64,000 nt of DNA, from contig JAGXSV010000022.1 in NCBI GenBank assembly GCA_018333605.1, forward strand, positions 48,770 through 112,769. Reading direction: 5' to 3'. The notes under the pieces are model-generated. The model saw only the letters and a program-made list of their open reading frames with translations. It was not told where the DNA came from and made no database searches. The translations under genes were made by a program, and so were the position numbers. Shown piece by piece: positions 15,883 through 23,560 of the stretch. The stretch is from Hydrogenophaga sp. (GTDB taxonomy: Bacteria > Pseudomonadota > Gammaproteobacteria > Burkholderiales > Burkholderiaceae_C). How positions within the stretch are numbered: position 1 is the stretch's first letter; the number at the start of each line of letters is the position of its first letter.

Positions 15883-16226
15883 TGCCAAAACCATCTGCTG
15901 CGGCCGAACAGCTGCCCGCGTCGGCCGCCAAGGCGCTGCGCGACCTGGGTGAAAACCTGGCGCTGGCCCGCCAGCGCCGCAGGGAAAGCCTGCGCGCCTG
16001 GGCCAGCCGCATGGCGGTGTCGGTGCCCACATTGATCCGCATGGAAAAAGGCGACCCTTCGGTGGGCATGGGGGTGTACGCCACGGCGTTGTGGCTCATG
16101 GGCCGCCACGCCGCCTTGCCCGAAGTGGCTGCGCCTGCGCACGATCTGAATGCCCTGGAGCAAGACCTTGAAGCCGTGCGCCAGCGGGGGCGGCGCATGT
16201 CGCGCAAACCGGCAGAGGTGGTGTAA
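15882..16226 (+). CDS. HipB-like HTH (XRE) antitoxin/repressor
   Basis: A 114-aa protein with a Cro/C1-type helix-turn-helix at about residues 22-75 (LGENLALARQRRRESLRAWASRMAVSVPTLIRMEKGDPSVGMGVYATALWLMG). In HipBA modules this protein neutralises the HipA kinase and represses the operon. A basic C-terminal tail (RQRGRRMSRKPAEVV) follows. The hipA gene begins 2 bases after its stop, so the two are translationally coupled. The start at 15882 is the first ATG and immediately follows a palindrome-like site. Confidence 0.85.
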   Translation: MPKPSAAAEQLPASAAKALRDLGENLALARQRRRESLRAWASRMAVSVPTLIRMEKGDPSVGMGVYATALWLMGRHAALPEVAAPAHDLNALEQDLEAVRQRGRRMSRKPAEVV

Positions 16227-16228
16227 GC

Positions 16229-17455
16229 ATGCCGTACCAAGCCCAAGACAGCATGACCCTGTGGTGCCTGGCCAACCCGGCGGCCCCGCAGCGCATCGGC
16301 ACGTTAAGTTTGCAGGACAACCGCCGCAAGGTGGGCCTGAGCTACGCACCGGGCTGGTTGGCGGGACCGCAGGATTTTGCCTTGAGCGAAGACCTGCCGT
16401 TGCAGCCCGGTTTGCACCTGCCCGCAGAGCGCGACACCGCGGCCGGTGCGGTGGACGACGCCCGGCCAGACCAATGGGGCGAGCGCGTCATTCGGCTGCT
16501 GGAGCGGCCCGCCCGCTTGTCGTTGCTTGAGTATTTGTATTTCGCGGGCGATGACCGGTTTGGGGCCTTGGGCGTTTCGTTGCAGGACGGGGTGTATGAA
16601 CCCGCGCCCACGGCGGTGATGGCGAGCTTTGATGCGCTGAGCGACTTGCACCGCACCGTGCAGCGCGTGATGGCGGGGGATGCCCTCAACGAACAACAGC
16701 GCCGCCTGTTGCAGCCGGGTGTGAGCATGGGCGGGGCGCGACCCAAGTCGTTGATGCACATGGACGGACACGCCTGGGTGGTCAAGTTTTCAGACGGCGG
16801 TGAGCTGGACGCGCCGCTGATTGAGCACGCCAGCATGCAACTGGCCCAGCTGTGCGGCATTCAAACGGCCGAGACCCGGGCGCTGCCTTTGCCGCAAGGG
16901 CACGCAGTGGCCGTGCGCCGGTTTGACCGAGAGGGCGCTCGCCGCCTGCATGTGCAGTCGGCCTTTGTGGCGCTGCGTGCAGCGGGTGAGCCCATGGGGT
17001 ACCCCGAGCTGGCGCAGTTGCTGCGGCGCCTGGGGCGCCCGGAGCAGGTGCGTGCACAGCAGCAGGAGCTGTTCAGGCGCATGGTGTTCAATATCTTGAT
17101 CGACAACACGGACGACCACGAAAAAAACCATGCATTGGTGCGCGGTACAGATGGTTTTTATGCCTTGTCTGCGGCCTTCGACGTGCTGCCCGCCGCGCAA
17201 GGTCTGGGCTACCAGCAGATGCGCGTGGGCCAGCGAGGCCATGAGGCCAGCCTGGCCAACGCCTTGTCCGAAGCCCATGCGTTTGGGCTCAGCGCCGCCG
17301 ATGCGCGCAGCATGGCCGCCAACATTGGCCAGCAAGTGGCGCAATGGAAAACGGTGTTTCAGGGCTTCGGTGTGCGCGCGGCGGACCTGGCCGTGTTGGC
17401 CCAATACCTTGACGGTGCTCATTTGACCGCGCAGCGTTTGGAAGCCTTGGGCTGA
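16229..17455 (+). CDS. HipA-like serine/threonine kinase toxin
   Basis: A 408-aa HipA-fold kinase. It has an N-terminal subdomain (LSLQDNRRKVGLSYAPGWL), a Gly-rich nucleotide loop (GVSMGGARPKSLMHMDG), a catalytic loop (FNILIDNTDDHEKNHALV) and a metal-binding DFG-like segment (YALSAAFDVLPA). HipA toxins phosphorylate aminoacyl-tRNA synthetases such as GltX and cause growth arrest; the target here is unknown. The usual LSPAYD/LTPAYD proline is Ala in this protein. All catalytic Asp/Asn residues appear intact, so the module seems functional, unlike the nearby relB-yafQ pair. Confidence 0.85.
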   Translation: MPYQAQDSMTLWCLANPAAPQRIGTLSLQDNRRKVGLSYAPGWLAGPQDFALSEDLPLQPGLHLPAERDTAAGAVDDARPDQWGERVIRLLERPARLSLLEYLYFAGDDRFGALGVSLQDGVYEPAPTAVMASFDALSDLHRTVQRVMAGDALNEQQRRLLQPGVSMGGARPKSLMHMDGHAWVVKFSDGGELDAPLIEHASMQLAQLCGIQTAETRALPLPQGHAVAVRRFDREGARRLHVQSAFVALRAAGEPMGYPELAQLLRRLGRPEQVRAQQQELFRRMVFNILIDNTDDHEKNHALVRGTDGFYALSAAFDVLPAAQGLGYQQMRVGQRGHEASLANALSEAHAFGLSAADARSMAANIGQQVAQWKTVFQGFGVRAADLAVLAQYLDGAHLTAQRLEALG

Positions 17456-17543
17456 CCTGGCGTTCCCGGGAGCAGCGCTGGCATGGGTCTGGGACAATGC
17501 GCGCTCGCCCCCGTTCTCCCTTTCGCCCTGTTGTCAGCCCCGC

Positions 17544-19940
17544 ATGCCTCAAGCCCCTGAACCTACCGCCGCTGAATCCGCCTCGCCCGACGCGCTGCCC
17601 AGCGGCCCGCTGGCGCGCGAGGCACTGGCGCTGGCCGCGTTTGACCACGTGGTGTCACACGCCAGCGGCTTTCGGGCGCGGCCCGGCCAGCGCGACATGG
17701 CGGCACTCATTGCCCACACGCTCAGCGGTGTGAGCCTGGGCGACGGCTCGGTGAGCGGTGATGCCGGTTTGCCCGAGCGCGGCATTGCGGTGGTGCAGGC
17801 CGGCACGGGCGTGGGCAAGTCGGCGGCGTATGCCTCCACCGTGATTCCGCTGGCGCTGGCGCAACAAAAGCGGGTGATCATCTCCACCGCCACGGTGGCG
17901 CTGCAAGAGCAGCTGATCGCCAAAGACCTGCCGGCGCTGGCGGCGGTGCTGCCCGAGCCGTTCACCTTTTCGCTGGCCAAGGGGCGCGGGCGTTATGTGT
18001 GCCGCCTCAAGCTGGACCAGCTCAGCGGCGGTGACGCGGCCAGCGCCGACCTGTTTGAGAGCGACGACGCGCCGGCGGCGGCCGACGAATCGGCCGCTGG
18101 CGTGGCGGCGCACACGGTGGCAACAGCCGCGGCCAGCGCGCGCATGGCCGAGCGCTGGGGCGAGCGCGCCAAGCAATACCTGCAGTGGACGCACCAGCTC
18201 GACAGCGGTGCCTGGGACGGCGACCGCGACCGCCTGGACGAGCCGCCCGAGGGCGATGTGTGGAGCCCCGTGGCGGCCGAGCGCCACAGCTGCACCGCGC
18301 GTCACTGTCCCAGCTACAACAGCTGCAGCTACTACCAGGCGCGAGCCAGGCTGGCGCAGTCGCAGGTGATTGTGGTCAACCACGACCTGCTGCTGGCCAC
18401 GCTGGGCCTGCACGCGCTGCCGGCGCCGGAAGACTGCTACCTGGTGTTTGACGAAGCGCACCACCTGGGCGCGGTGGCGCAAGGGCAGTTCACCGCGTCG
18501 ATGGACCTGATGCGCACCCAGTGGCTCGACCGCCTGCCGCGCGCGGTGGATGAGGTGGCCGGCGCGCTGCAGCACACGCCCAACGCCGACGTGGCCACGC
18601 TGGCGCGCGAGCTGAAGGCCGCGCAGGGTGAGCTCGCGCGCATGGCCATGGCGCGCCTGGGCGACAACCCCGACTGGCTGGCGCTGACCGGCCGCGCTCC
18701 GGCGCGCGGCGGCTGGGCCGGCGCAGCCTCGAAAGGCAGCGTCATTGGTCCATCCGCTCAGGGCGGCTGGGGCGACGGCGTGGCCTCGGTGATGGACCGC
18801 TTTGAAGGCGGCGCGCTGCCGCCCGACTGGCTGGAAACCGTGGCCCGGCTGCAGGCCAACGCCAGCGCGCTGCTGAAGGTGTTTGAAGCGCTGGCCACCC
18901 AGCTCAAGGCCACCGCGCGCGACAACCCCGGTGACGCGGCCCGTTGCGCCAAGCTGTACAGCCGCCTGGGCGTGCTGGCGCCGCGCCTGCAAAGCGCACA
19001 GGAAACGGCCACGCTGTGGCTGCAAGAGCCGGGTTTCAACGATACCGACCAACCCCGACAGGCCCCGCTGGCGAAGTGGCTGCAAGCCGGCCTGAGCCAC
19101 GGGTTGGTCACGCTCACCGCGCACGCCTGCCCGCTGGAGCCTGGCAGCCTGCTGCGCAACCAGCTCTGGAGCAAGGTGCGCGCGGCGGTGGTCACCTCGG
19201 CCTCGCTCGTCACCTGCGGCGGTTTCGAGCATTTTCTGCACGAGTCAGGCCTGGCTGACGACGACGCGGTGGTGGCGCGCGAAGTGCAAAGTCCGTTTGA
19301 CCACGCCCGCCAGGGCCGCCTGGTGGTGGTGCAAACCCAGGCCGACCCGAAAGACGTGGAGGCCTACACCCGCGAAATGCTCGACGCGCTGATGACCGAC
19401 CTGGCCGAGGTGCGGCGCGGGGCGCTGGTGCTGTTCACGTCCAGGGCGCAAATGCGGCGCGCGCAAGCGCTGCTGGAACGCGGCCTGCACAGCGACCTGC
19501 GCGACCAGGTGCTGGTGCAGGGCGATGCCTCGCGCACCCAGTTGCTGCGCAAACACGGCGAGCGCGTGGCGGCGGGCAGCCCGTCCATCTTGTTTGGCCT
19601 GCAGTCGTTTGGCGAAGGGCTCGACTTGCCCGGCGAACTGTGCGAATGGGTGTTCATCACCAAGCTGCCCTTTGCTTCGCCCAGCGACCCGGTGGGCCAG
19701 GCCCGCGCCGACTGGCTCAAAAGTCAGGGCCGCGACCCGTTCAGCGAGTTGGTGGTGCCTGCTACTGGCGCACGCCTGCTGCAGTGGACGGGTAGGGCCA
19801 TCCGCGCCGAGACCGACGAGGCGGTGGTCGTTTGCTACGATGCACGGTTGCTGCGCCAGTCGTACGGGCGGCGCATGCTCAAGGGCCTGCCGCCGTACCG
19901 GCTGCAGCGCCGCCAGAACGGCGTGCTGACGGACGTGTGA
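17544..19940 (+). CDS. dinG: ATP-dependent DNA helicase DinG
   Basis: A 798-aa superfamily 2, XPD-like 5'-3' helicase. Walker A is at residue 87 (GTGVGKS) and the DEAH box at 303. Four cysteines for the 4Fe-4S cluster are visible: one in GRYVCRLKL and three in the CTARHCPSYNSC segment. C-terminal helicase motifs include FGLQSFGEGLDLPG and QWTGRAIRAETDEAVVV. DinG unwinds D-loops, R-loops and G-quadruplexes and helps resolve transcription-replication conflicts. E. coli DinG has 716 residues; the extra length is mainly an Ala-rich insertion near 170-205. It is downstream of hipBA, 88 bases away, with its own likely promoter. No LexA box was recognised. Confidence 0.9.
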   Translation: MPQAPEPTAAESASPDALPSGPLAREALALAAFDHVVSHASGFRARPGQRDMAALIAHTLSGVSLGDGSVSGDAGLPERGIAVVQAGTGVGKSAAYASTVIPLALAQQKRVIISTATVALQEQLIAKDLPALAAVLPEPFTFSLAKGRGRYVCRLKLDQLSGGDAASADLFESDDAPAAADESAAGVAAHTVATAAASARMAERWGERAKQYLQWTHQLDSGAWDGDRDRLDEPPEGDVWSPVAAERHSCTARHCPSYNSCSYYQARARLAQSQVIVVNHDLLLATLGLHALPAPEDCYLVFDEAHHLGAVAQGQFTASMDLMRTQWLDRLPRAVDEVAGALQHTPNADVATLARELKAAQGELARMAMARLGDNPDWLALTGRAPARGGWAGAASKGSVIGPSAQGGWGDGVASVMDRFEGGALPPDWLETVARLQANASALLKVFEALATQLKATARDNPGDAARCAKLYSRLGVLAPRLQSAQETATLWLQEPGFNDTDQPRQAPLAKWLQAGLSHGLVTLTAHACPLEPGSLLRNQLWSKVRAAVVTSASLVTCGGFEHFLHESGLADDDAVVAREVQSPFDHARQGRLVVVQTQADPKDVEAYTREMLDALMTDLAEVRRGALVLFTSRAQMRRAQALLERGLHSDLRDQVLVQGDASRTQLLRKHGERVAAGSPSILFGLQSFGEGLDLPGELCEWVFITKLPFASPSDPVGQARADWLKSQGRDPFSELVVPATGARLLQWTGRAIRAETDEAVVVCYDARLLRQSYGRRMLKGLPPYRLQRRQNGVLTDV

Positions 19941-19942
19941 TC

Positions 19943-19965
19943 GCCTGCAGCGGGCAGCTTTTTTT
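19943..19965 (+). terminator. Weak intrinsic terminator after dinG
   Basis: CTGC-AGCGG-GCAG makes a short stem directly followed by CTTTTTTT, two bases after the dinG stop. The stem is short, so efficiency is doubtful. Confidence 0.4.
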
Positions 19966-19987
19966 AATTTCATTCCCTTGCCTGAAA

Positions 19988-21061
19988 ATGAATCTCGTTG
20001 AGTGTTCGAAGCGCCGCGCCCTGTGTCTGTTGGGCTTGAGCAGCGTGTTGTCCAGTCCCCTGGCGTGGGCCCAGTCCACCCCGTCTGCCACCGTGATGGG
20101 TGCGGGCGCCACCTTCCCTGCCGAGATCTACCGCCTGTGGTCGGATCGTTACAAATCGGTGACGGGCGTGAGCGTGCAGTACCAGCCGACCGGGTCGGGC
20201 GACGGCACGCGTCAGATGGTTGCGCGCAAGGTGGCGTTCGGCGGCACCGATTCGCCGCTCAAGCCTGCCGATCTCGTCCAGCGCCAGCTGTTGCAACTGC
20301 CCACCGTGGCCGGCGCTGTGGTGCCGGTGTTCAACCTGCGCAGTCTCGGCGGCCGCAGCGTGCAGCTGACCGGGGACGTGCTGGCAGATCTGTTCGCCGG
20401 CAAGATCACGCGCTGGAACGATCCGCAGATCGCCGCTCTGAACCCCGGTCTGGCCCTGCCCGACCTGCCGGTGCGCCGCATCGTGCGCGCTGACGCCTCT
20501 GGCACCACCGACGCCTTCACGCGCTACCTGTCGCAGGTGAATGCGTCCTTTCGAAGCAGCATCGGCGCAGGGCAAAAGCCCCAGTGGCCGGGCGAGCCCC
20601 TCGCAGCCGAGGGCAACGGCGGTGTGGTCAAGCTGCTGCAGAGCACCGAGGGTGGCCTGGCCTATGTGGGCTACGACCGTGTGCTCAAGGAGCGGCTGTC
20701 GGCGATCCAGCTGAAAAACACGGCGGGGCAATGGGTGACGGCCAGCGAGGAGAGCGTGCGCAGGGCCATCATGGCCAGCGACGTGCACCGCCTGGGTGAC
20801 GACAGTGCATCCACCATCAACCTGCCCGCACCCGGCAGCTGGCCGATCTCCGTCATCACCTTTGTGCTGGTGGACGCCGAACCCGCGCGCGCCGCCGACG
20901 CCCAGCCCGCCCTGCGTTTCCTGTACTGGGCTTTCATGCAGGGCGACGCGCTGGTCAAAGGGACGGGCTTCGTGTCTCTGCCGGTGATGCTGCAGGCACG
21001 GCTGGCGGGTCGGCTGATGGCCGTGAAACCCCGGGATGGCCAGACCATCGCCTACTTCTGA
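19988..21061 (+). CDS. PstS-like phosphate-binding periplasmic protein, solitary
   Basis: A 357-aa exported binding protein. A signal peptide (RRALCLLGLSSVLSSPLAWA) is followed by PstS motifs: GAGATFPAEIYRLWSDRY, YQPTGSGDGTRQMVARKVAFGGTDSPL and RADASGTTDAFTRYL. The TGSGDG-type loop and the ASGTTDAF segment contribute phosphate ligands in PstS. No pstC, pstA, pstB or phoU gene lies nearby, so it either serves a transporter encoded elsewhere or has another role. ATG 19988 is the start because the signal peptide begins there; the ORF track extension covers the end of dinG. Confidence 0.8.
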   Translation: MNLVECSKRRALCLLGLSSVLSSPLAWAQSTPSATVMGAGATFPAEIYRLWSDRYKSVTGVSVQYQPTGSGDGTRQMVARKVAFGGTDSPLKPADLVQRQLLQLPTVAGAVVPVFNLRSLGGRSVQLTGDVLADLFAGKITRWNDPQIAALNPGLALPDLPVRRIVRADASGTTDAFTRYLSQVNASFRSSIGAGQKPQWPGEPLAAEGNGGVVKLLQSTEGGLAYVGYDRVLKERLSAIQLKNTAGQWVTASEESVRRAIMASDVHRLGDDSASTINLPAPGSWPISVITFVLVDAEPARAADAQPALRFLYWAFMQGDALVKGTGFVSLPVMLQARLAGRLMAVKPRDGQTIAYF

Positions 21062-21112
21062 CGCTGAATCCTTTTACCCCTGTTTTTCCATCCACCGAAC
21101 CGGAGACTCTTC

Positions 21113-21583
21113 ATGATTTACGCCACCCTCAAGCTGCTTCACGTCCTGGCCATTGTGGTGTGGATCGGCGGCATGGTGTTTTCCCATTTCTTCTTGCGCC
21201 CGGCCGCCGTGCAGCTGGAAGCCCCGGTGCGCGTGCGCCTGATGCACGACACGCTGCAGCGCTTTTTTGCCGCCGTGCTGGTGGCCATTGGGGTGGTGCT
21301 GGTCAGCGGCTTGTGGATGATCGGGCGCGTGGCCAAAGAGTCGGTGCAAGCCGGCCTGGGCTTTGCCATGCCGTTGAACTGGACCATCATGGCCGCGCTC
21401 GGCATCATCATGATGCTGATCTTTGGCCACATCCGCTTTGCCCTGTTCAAGCGCCTGAGCACCGCCGTGGCCGCCAGTGACTGGCCCGCCGGCGGCGCCG
21501 CATTGGCGAGCATCCGCATGGCGGTGGGTATCAACCTGGCGCTGGGTGTGGTGATCATCGCGGTCACGTTCTGGATGGCGTGA
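21113..21583 (+). CDS. CopD-like integral membrane protein
   Basis: A 156-aa protein with four membrane helices. The first helix reads LLHVLAIVVWIGGMVFSHFFLRP, the pattern of CopD-type proteins (DUF2269/CopD superfamily), where His residues may bind copper or heme. Later helices include LVAIGVVLVSGLWMIG and NWTIMAALGIIMMLIFGHIRFALF. It follows the PstS-like gene by 51 bases on the same strand, with GGAG before the ATG. Copper handling is the usual annotation, but no CopC partner is present, so function stays open. Confidence 0.75.
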   Translation: MIYATLKLLHVLAIVVWIGGMVFSHFFLRPAAVQLEAPVRVRLMHDTLQRFFAAVLVAIGVVLVSGLWMIGRVAKESVQAGLGFAMPLNWTIMAALGIIMMLIFGHIRFALFKRLSTAVAASDWPAGGAALASIRMAVGINLALGVVIIAVTFWMA

Positions 21584-21628
21584 GGCGGTGTTGCAGCGTG
21601 GCTGAATAACGCCGCTGTTTCGCGCCTG

Positions 21629-21662
21629 CCCCCATCCCAACCTTCCCCCAGCGGGGGAAGGC
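21629..21662 (-). repeat. Dispersed repeat family A, copy 5
   Basis: CCCCATCCCAACCTTCCCCC followed by AGCGGGGGAAGG is the minus orientation of copies 1 and 4, lying in the convergent gap after the CopD-like gene. Confidence 0.7.
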
Positions 21663-21707
21663 GCTGGAAGCCTGATGCCGGTGGCCGTCGCCACAGCGCC
21701 CAAGCCC

Positions 21708-22721
21708 CTACAACCGGGGCAGTGCCACGTCGTTGCCCCACATGCGCTGCCACAGCCAGGGCAGGGCGGTGCCCAAATCCGGGCGCCTGCTTTGCTGCAC
21801 CGGCAGGTGCTGGCCGCTGACGCGGGCGGGTGCGCTGCCCAGATCAAAACGGAAGGTGTAGGCGGGTTCCTGACCCATGCGCAGATCGGTCACAAACAGC
21901 CGGCCGTCGGTTTCGGCCAGGCTGTAAAACCCGTGCGTGAAAGCGGCCATGCGGGCCACCGACGGTTCGTGGCGGTGTTGCTCGATCAGCGCTGCGCCGC
22001 GGTCGTGGGCCGTCCAGGTGATGCGCTGGCCGTTGTCCAGCAGCGAATAATAGCCTTCAAAGTACTGCGTGGGCGTGGTGGCCACCAGGCGCCAGAGCAC
22101 CGTGTTGAATGGCGCCGGCGTGACGAGCAGGCCTTGGGTTTCGATGCCCTGGACGGCGAGTGAGGCGCGGGCCACCTGGGTGGCGTGTTGCTGGGCGCCG
22201 AAGCTCCAGCCCAGGTACAGGGTGCTCAGGGTCAGGCCGGCCAGGTTCCAGGGCAGACCGCGGGCGCTTTTTTGGAGCCGCAGCGCGGCCACCACGCCCA
22301 CGATCAACGGCACGGTGTAGAGCGGGTCGATGATGAAGATGCTGCCGACGCCAAACGGATGGTCGGTGAACGGCTGCAGCAGCTGGGTGCCATAGACGGT
22401 CATGGTGTCGAGCAGCGGGTGGGTGAACAGCACCAGCCACAGCGCGAGCCACCAGCGCCGGAACAAGGCCGTTTCGCCGTGCAGTCGCGACACGACCCAC
22501 GCCAGCACCGGCGCCCCCAGCGTGAGGAAGAACAGCGAATGGCTCTCGGCCCGGTGGCGCACCATGTTGAGCACGGCGTTGCCGTGGTCAATGAACGCAT
22601 CGAGGTCGGGCAAGGTGCCCGCCACAGCACCCCACAGGGCGGCTTTCCACACAGCGGTGCGCCGGCCCATCACGGCCACGCTGACGGCCGATCCGAGGGC
22701 GATTTGGGTCAAGGAATCCAT
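21708..22721 (-). CDS. YdjM-type membrane-bound metal-dependent hydrolase
   Basis: A 337-aa membrane protein starting MDSLTQIALGSAV, the signature opening of the YdjM/YbcI family (DUF457, LexA-regulated in E. coli). Conserved acidic and His residues appear in GTLPDLDAFID, RHRAESHSLFF and FTHPLLDTM, thought to bind metal. At least four helices cover the first 190 residues; the C-terminal part is soluble. Members are predicted membrane-bound metal-dependent hydrolases, with unproven substrates. The ATG at 22721 begins the family signature. Confidence 0.8.
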   Translation of the reverse strand: MDSLTQIALGSAVSVAVMGRRTAVWKAALWGAVAGTLPDLDAFIDHGNAVLNMVRHRAESHSLFFLTLGAPVLAWVVSRLHGETALFRRWWLALWLVLFTHPLLDTMTVYGTQLLQPFTDHPFGVGSIFIIDPLYTVPLIVGVVAALRLQKSARGLPWNLAGLTLSTLYLGWSFGAQQHATQVARASLAVQGIETQGLLVTPAPFNTVLWRLVATTPTQYFEGYYSLLDNGQRITWTAHDRGAALIEQHRHEPSVARMAAFTHGFYSLAETDGRLFVTDLRMGQEPAYTFRFDLGSAPARVSGQHLPVQQSRRPDLGTALPWLWQRMWGNDVALPRL

Positions 22722-22810
22722 GACGGGAGCTTAGCGGCAGCAGACAAACTGCATGGGTTGCGGGGGCACTGTGACACCTCCGGCGCGCAGTGTCTTCACC
22801 CAGGACGCCG

Positions 22811-22882
22811 CGGAGCCGGCTCTGCCGGGCCGCCGGCATTGCCCCTGGGGAGTCACGCCGCAGGCGGCGCGGGGGGAATGCC
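22811..22882. repeat. Dispersed GC-rich element (family C), copy 1
   Basis: GGAGCCGGCTCTGCCGGGCC then CCGGCATTGCCCCTGGGGAG and CACGCCGCAGGCGGCGCGGG form consecutive short hairpins. The same order of hairpins is seen at 31931-32005 and, in reverse, at 62424-62510. Confidence 0.5.
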
Positions 22883-23520
22883 TATGCCAGGACCACGATG
22901 GGAAAAGTGGCTCTCGCGCCGTCAGCGCCGGGCACAAACGGCACGGTGAGCGCGGCACGGCCCTCAGCGTTGAGGCGGCGCCACAAAAAGTCGCGCTCGT
23001 TGCCGGGGTCGCCGGCCACGTAGAGCTGGGTGGTGAGCAGGTCCTGGCCGTCCAGTTGCACCTTGACGTGGATGTGGGGCGTTCGCCCGCTGTAGGGCGC
23101 GGGGCGCAGGGTGCGAAACCGGTAGCGGCCGTCGCGCCCCACGGTGACCTGGCCAAAGCCTTGGAAGGCGGGGTCGGCTTTGCCGCCGTCGCCGGGGTGG
23201 TGGTAGTGGCCGGCCTGGTCGCACTGCCAGATTTGCACCACGGCGCCCGACACCGGCACGCCGCGCGTATCGGTCAGCACGCCTTCGACCCACGCCGGCT
23301 GGCCTTTGCCGTAGGTGGCGAGGCCGTTGCGCAGCAGGTCAAAGTCGTTGTCGGCGGGCAGGGCCACGGGGTAGAACGGGCCTTCGGACTGGCTGGGAGT
23401 GGGCCGCAAGCTGCGCTGTGCCAGCGCGGGCGTAAGCCAGGCGGGCGCGGCGGTGGCGGCGATCACCGAGGCTCCGCCCATGAGCAGGTGGCGGCGTGAG
23501 GGGCTGGGCACAGTCGGCAT
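22882..23520 (-). CDS. Intradiol ring-cleavage dioxygenase (protocatechuate 3,4-dioxygenase-like), Tat-exported
   Basis: A 212-aa protein. A twin-arginine signal (SPSRRHLLMGGASVIAATAA) precedes a catalytic domain with intradiol-dioxygenase features: GVPVSGAVVQIWQCDQAGHYHHPGD, RYRFRTLRPAPYSGRTPHIHVKV and LYVAGDPGNERDF. Tyr in the GHYHH region, Tyr near RYRFRT and the two His of PHIHV are the expected Fe(III) ligands. The family opens catechol-type rings between the hydroxyls. A Tat-exported single-chain version beside no pathway genes suggests a periplasmic aromatic oxidation role. ATG 23520 has AAGGA upstream; the track start is a TTG. Confidence 0.8.
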   Translation of the reverse strand: MPTVPSPSRRHLLMGGASVIAATAAPAWLTPALAQRSLRPTPSQSEGPFYPVALPADNDFDLLRNGLATYGKGQPAWVEGVLTDTRGVPVSGAVVQIWQCDQAGHYHHPGDGGKADPAFQGFGQVTVGRDGRYRFRTLRPAPYSGRTPHIHVKVQLDGQDLLTTQLYVAGDPGNERDFLWRRLNAEGRAALTVPFVPGADGARATFPIVVLA

Positions 23521-23560
23521 GGCGGGTTCCTTCAATAGATTTCACCGCTGCCGTTCGGGT

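Noticed and set aside
17655-19241. 528-aa minus-strand ORF opposite dinG
   Set aside because: Shadow ORF; dinG motifs are complete on the plus strand.
19988-21061. A complete pst phosphate-transport operon
   Set aside because: Only a PstS-like gene is present; the next gene is a CopD-like protein and no pstCAB or phoU was found.
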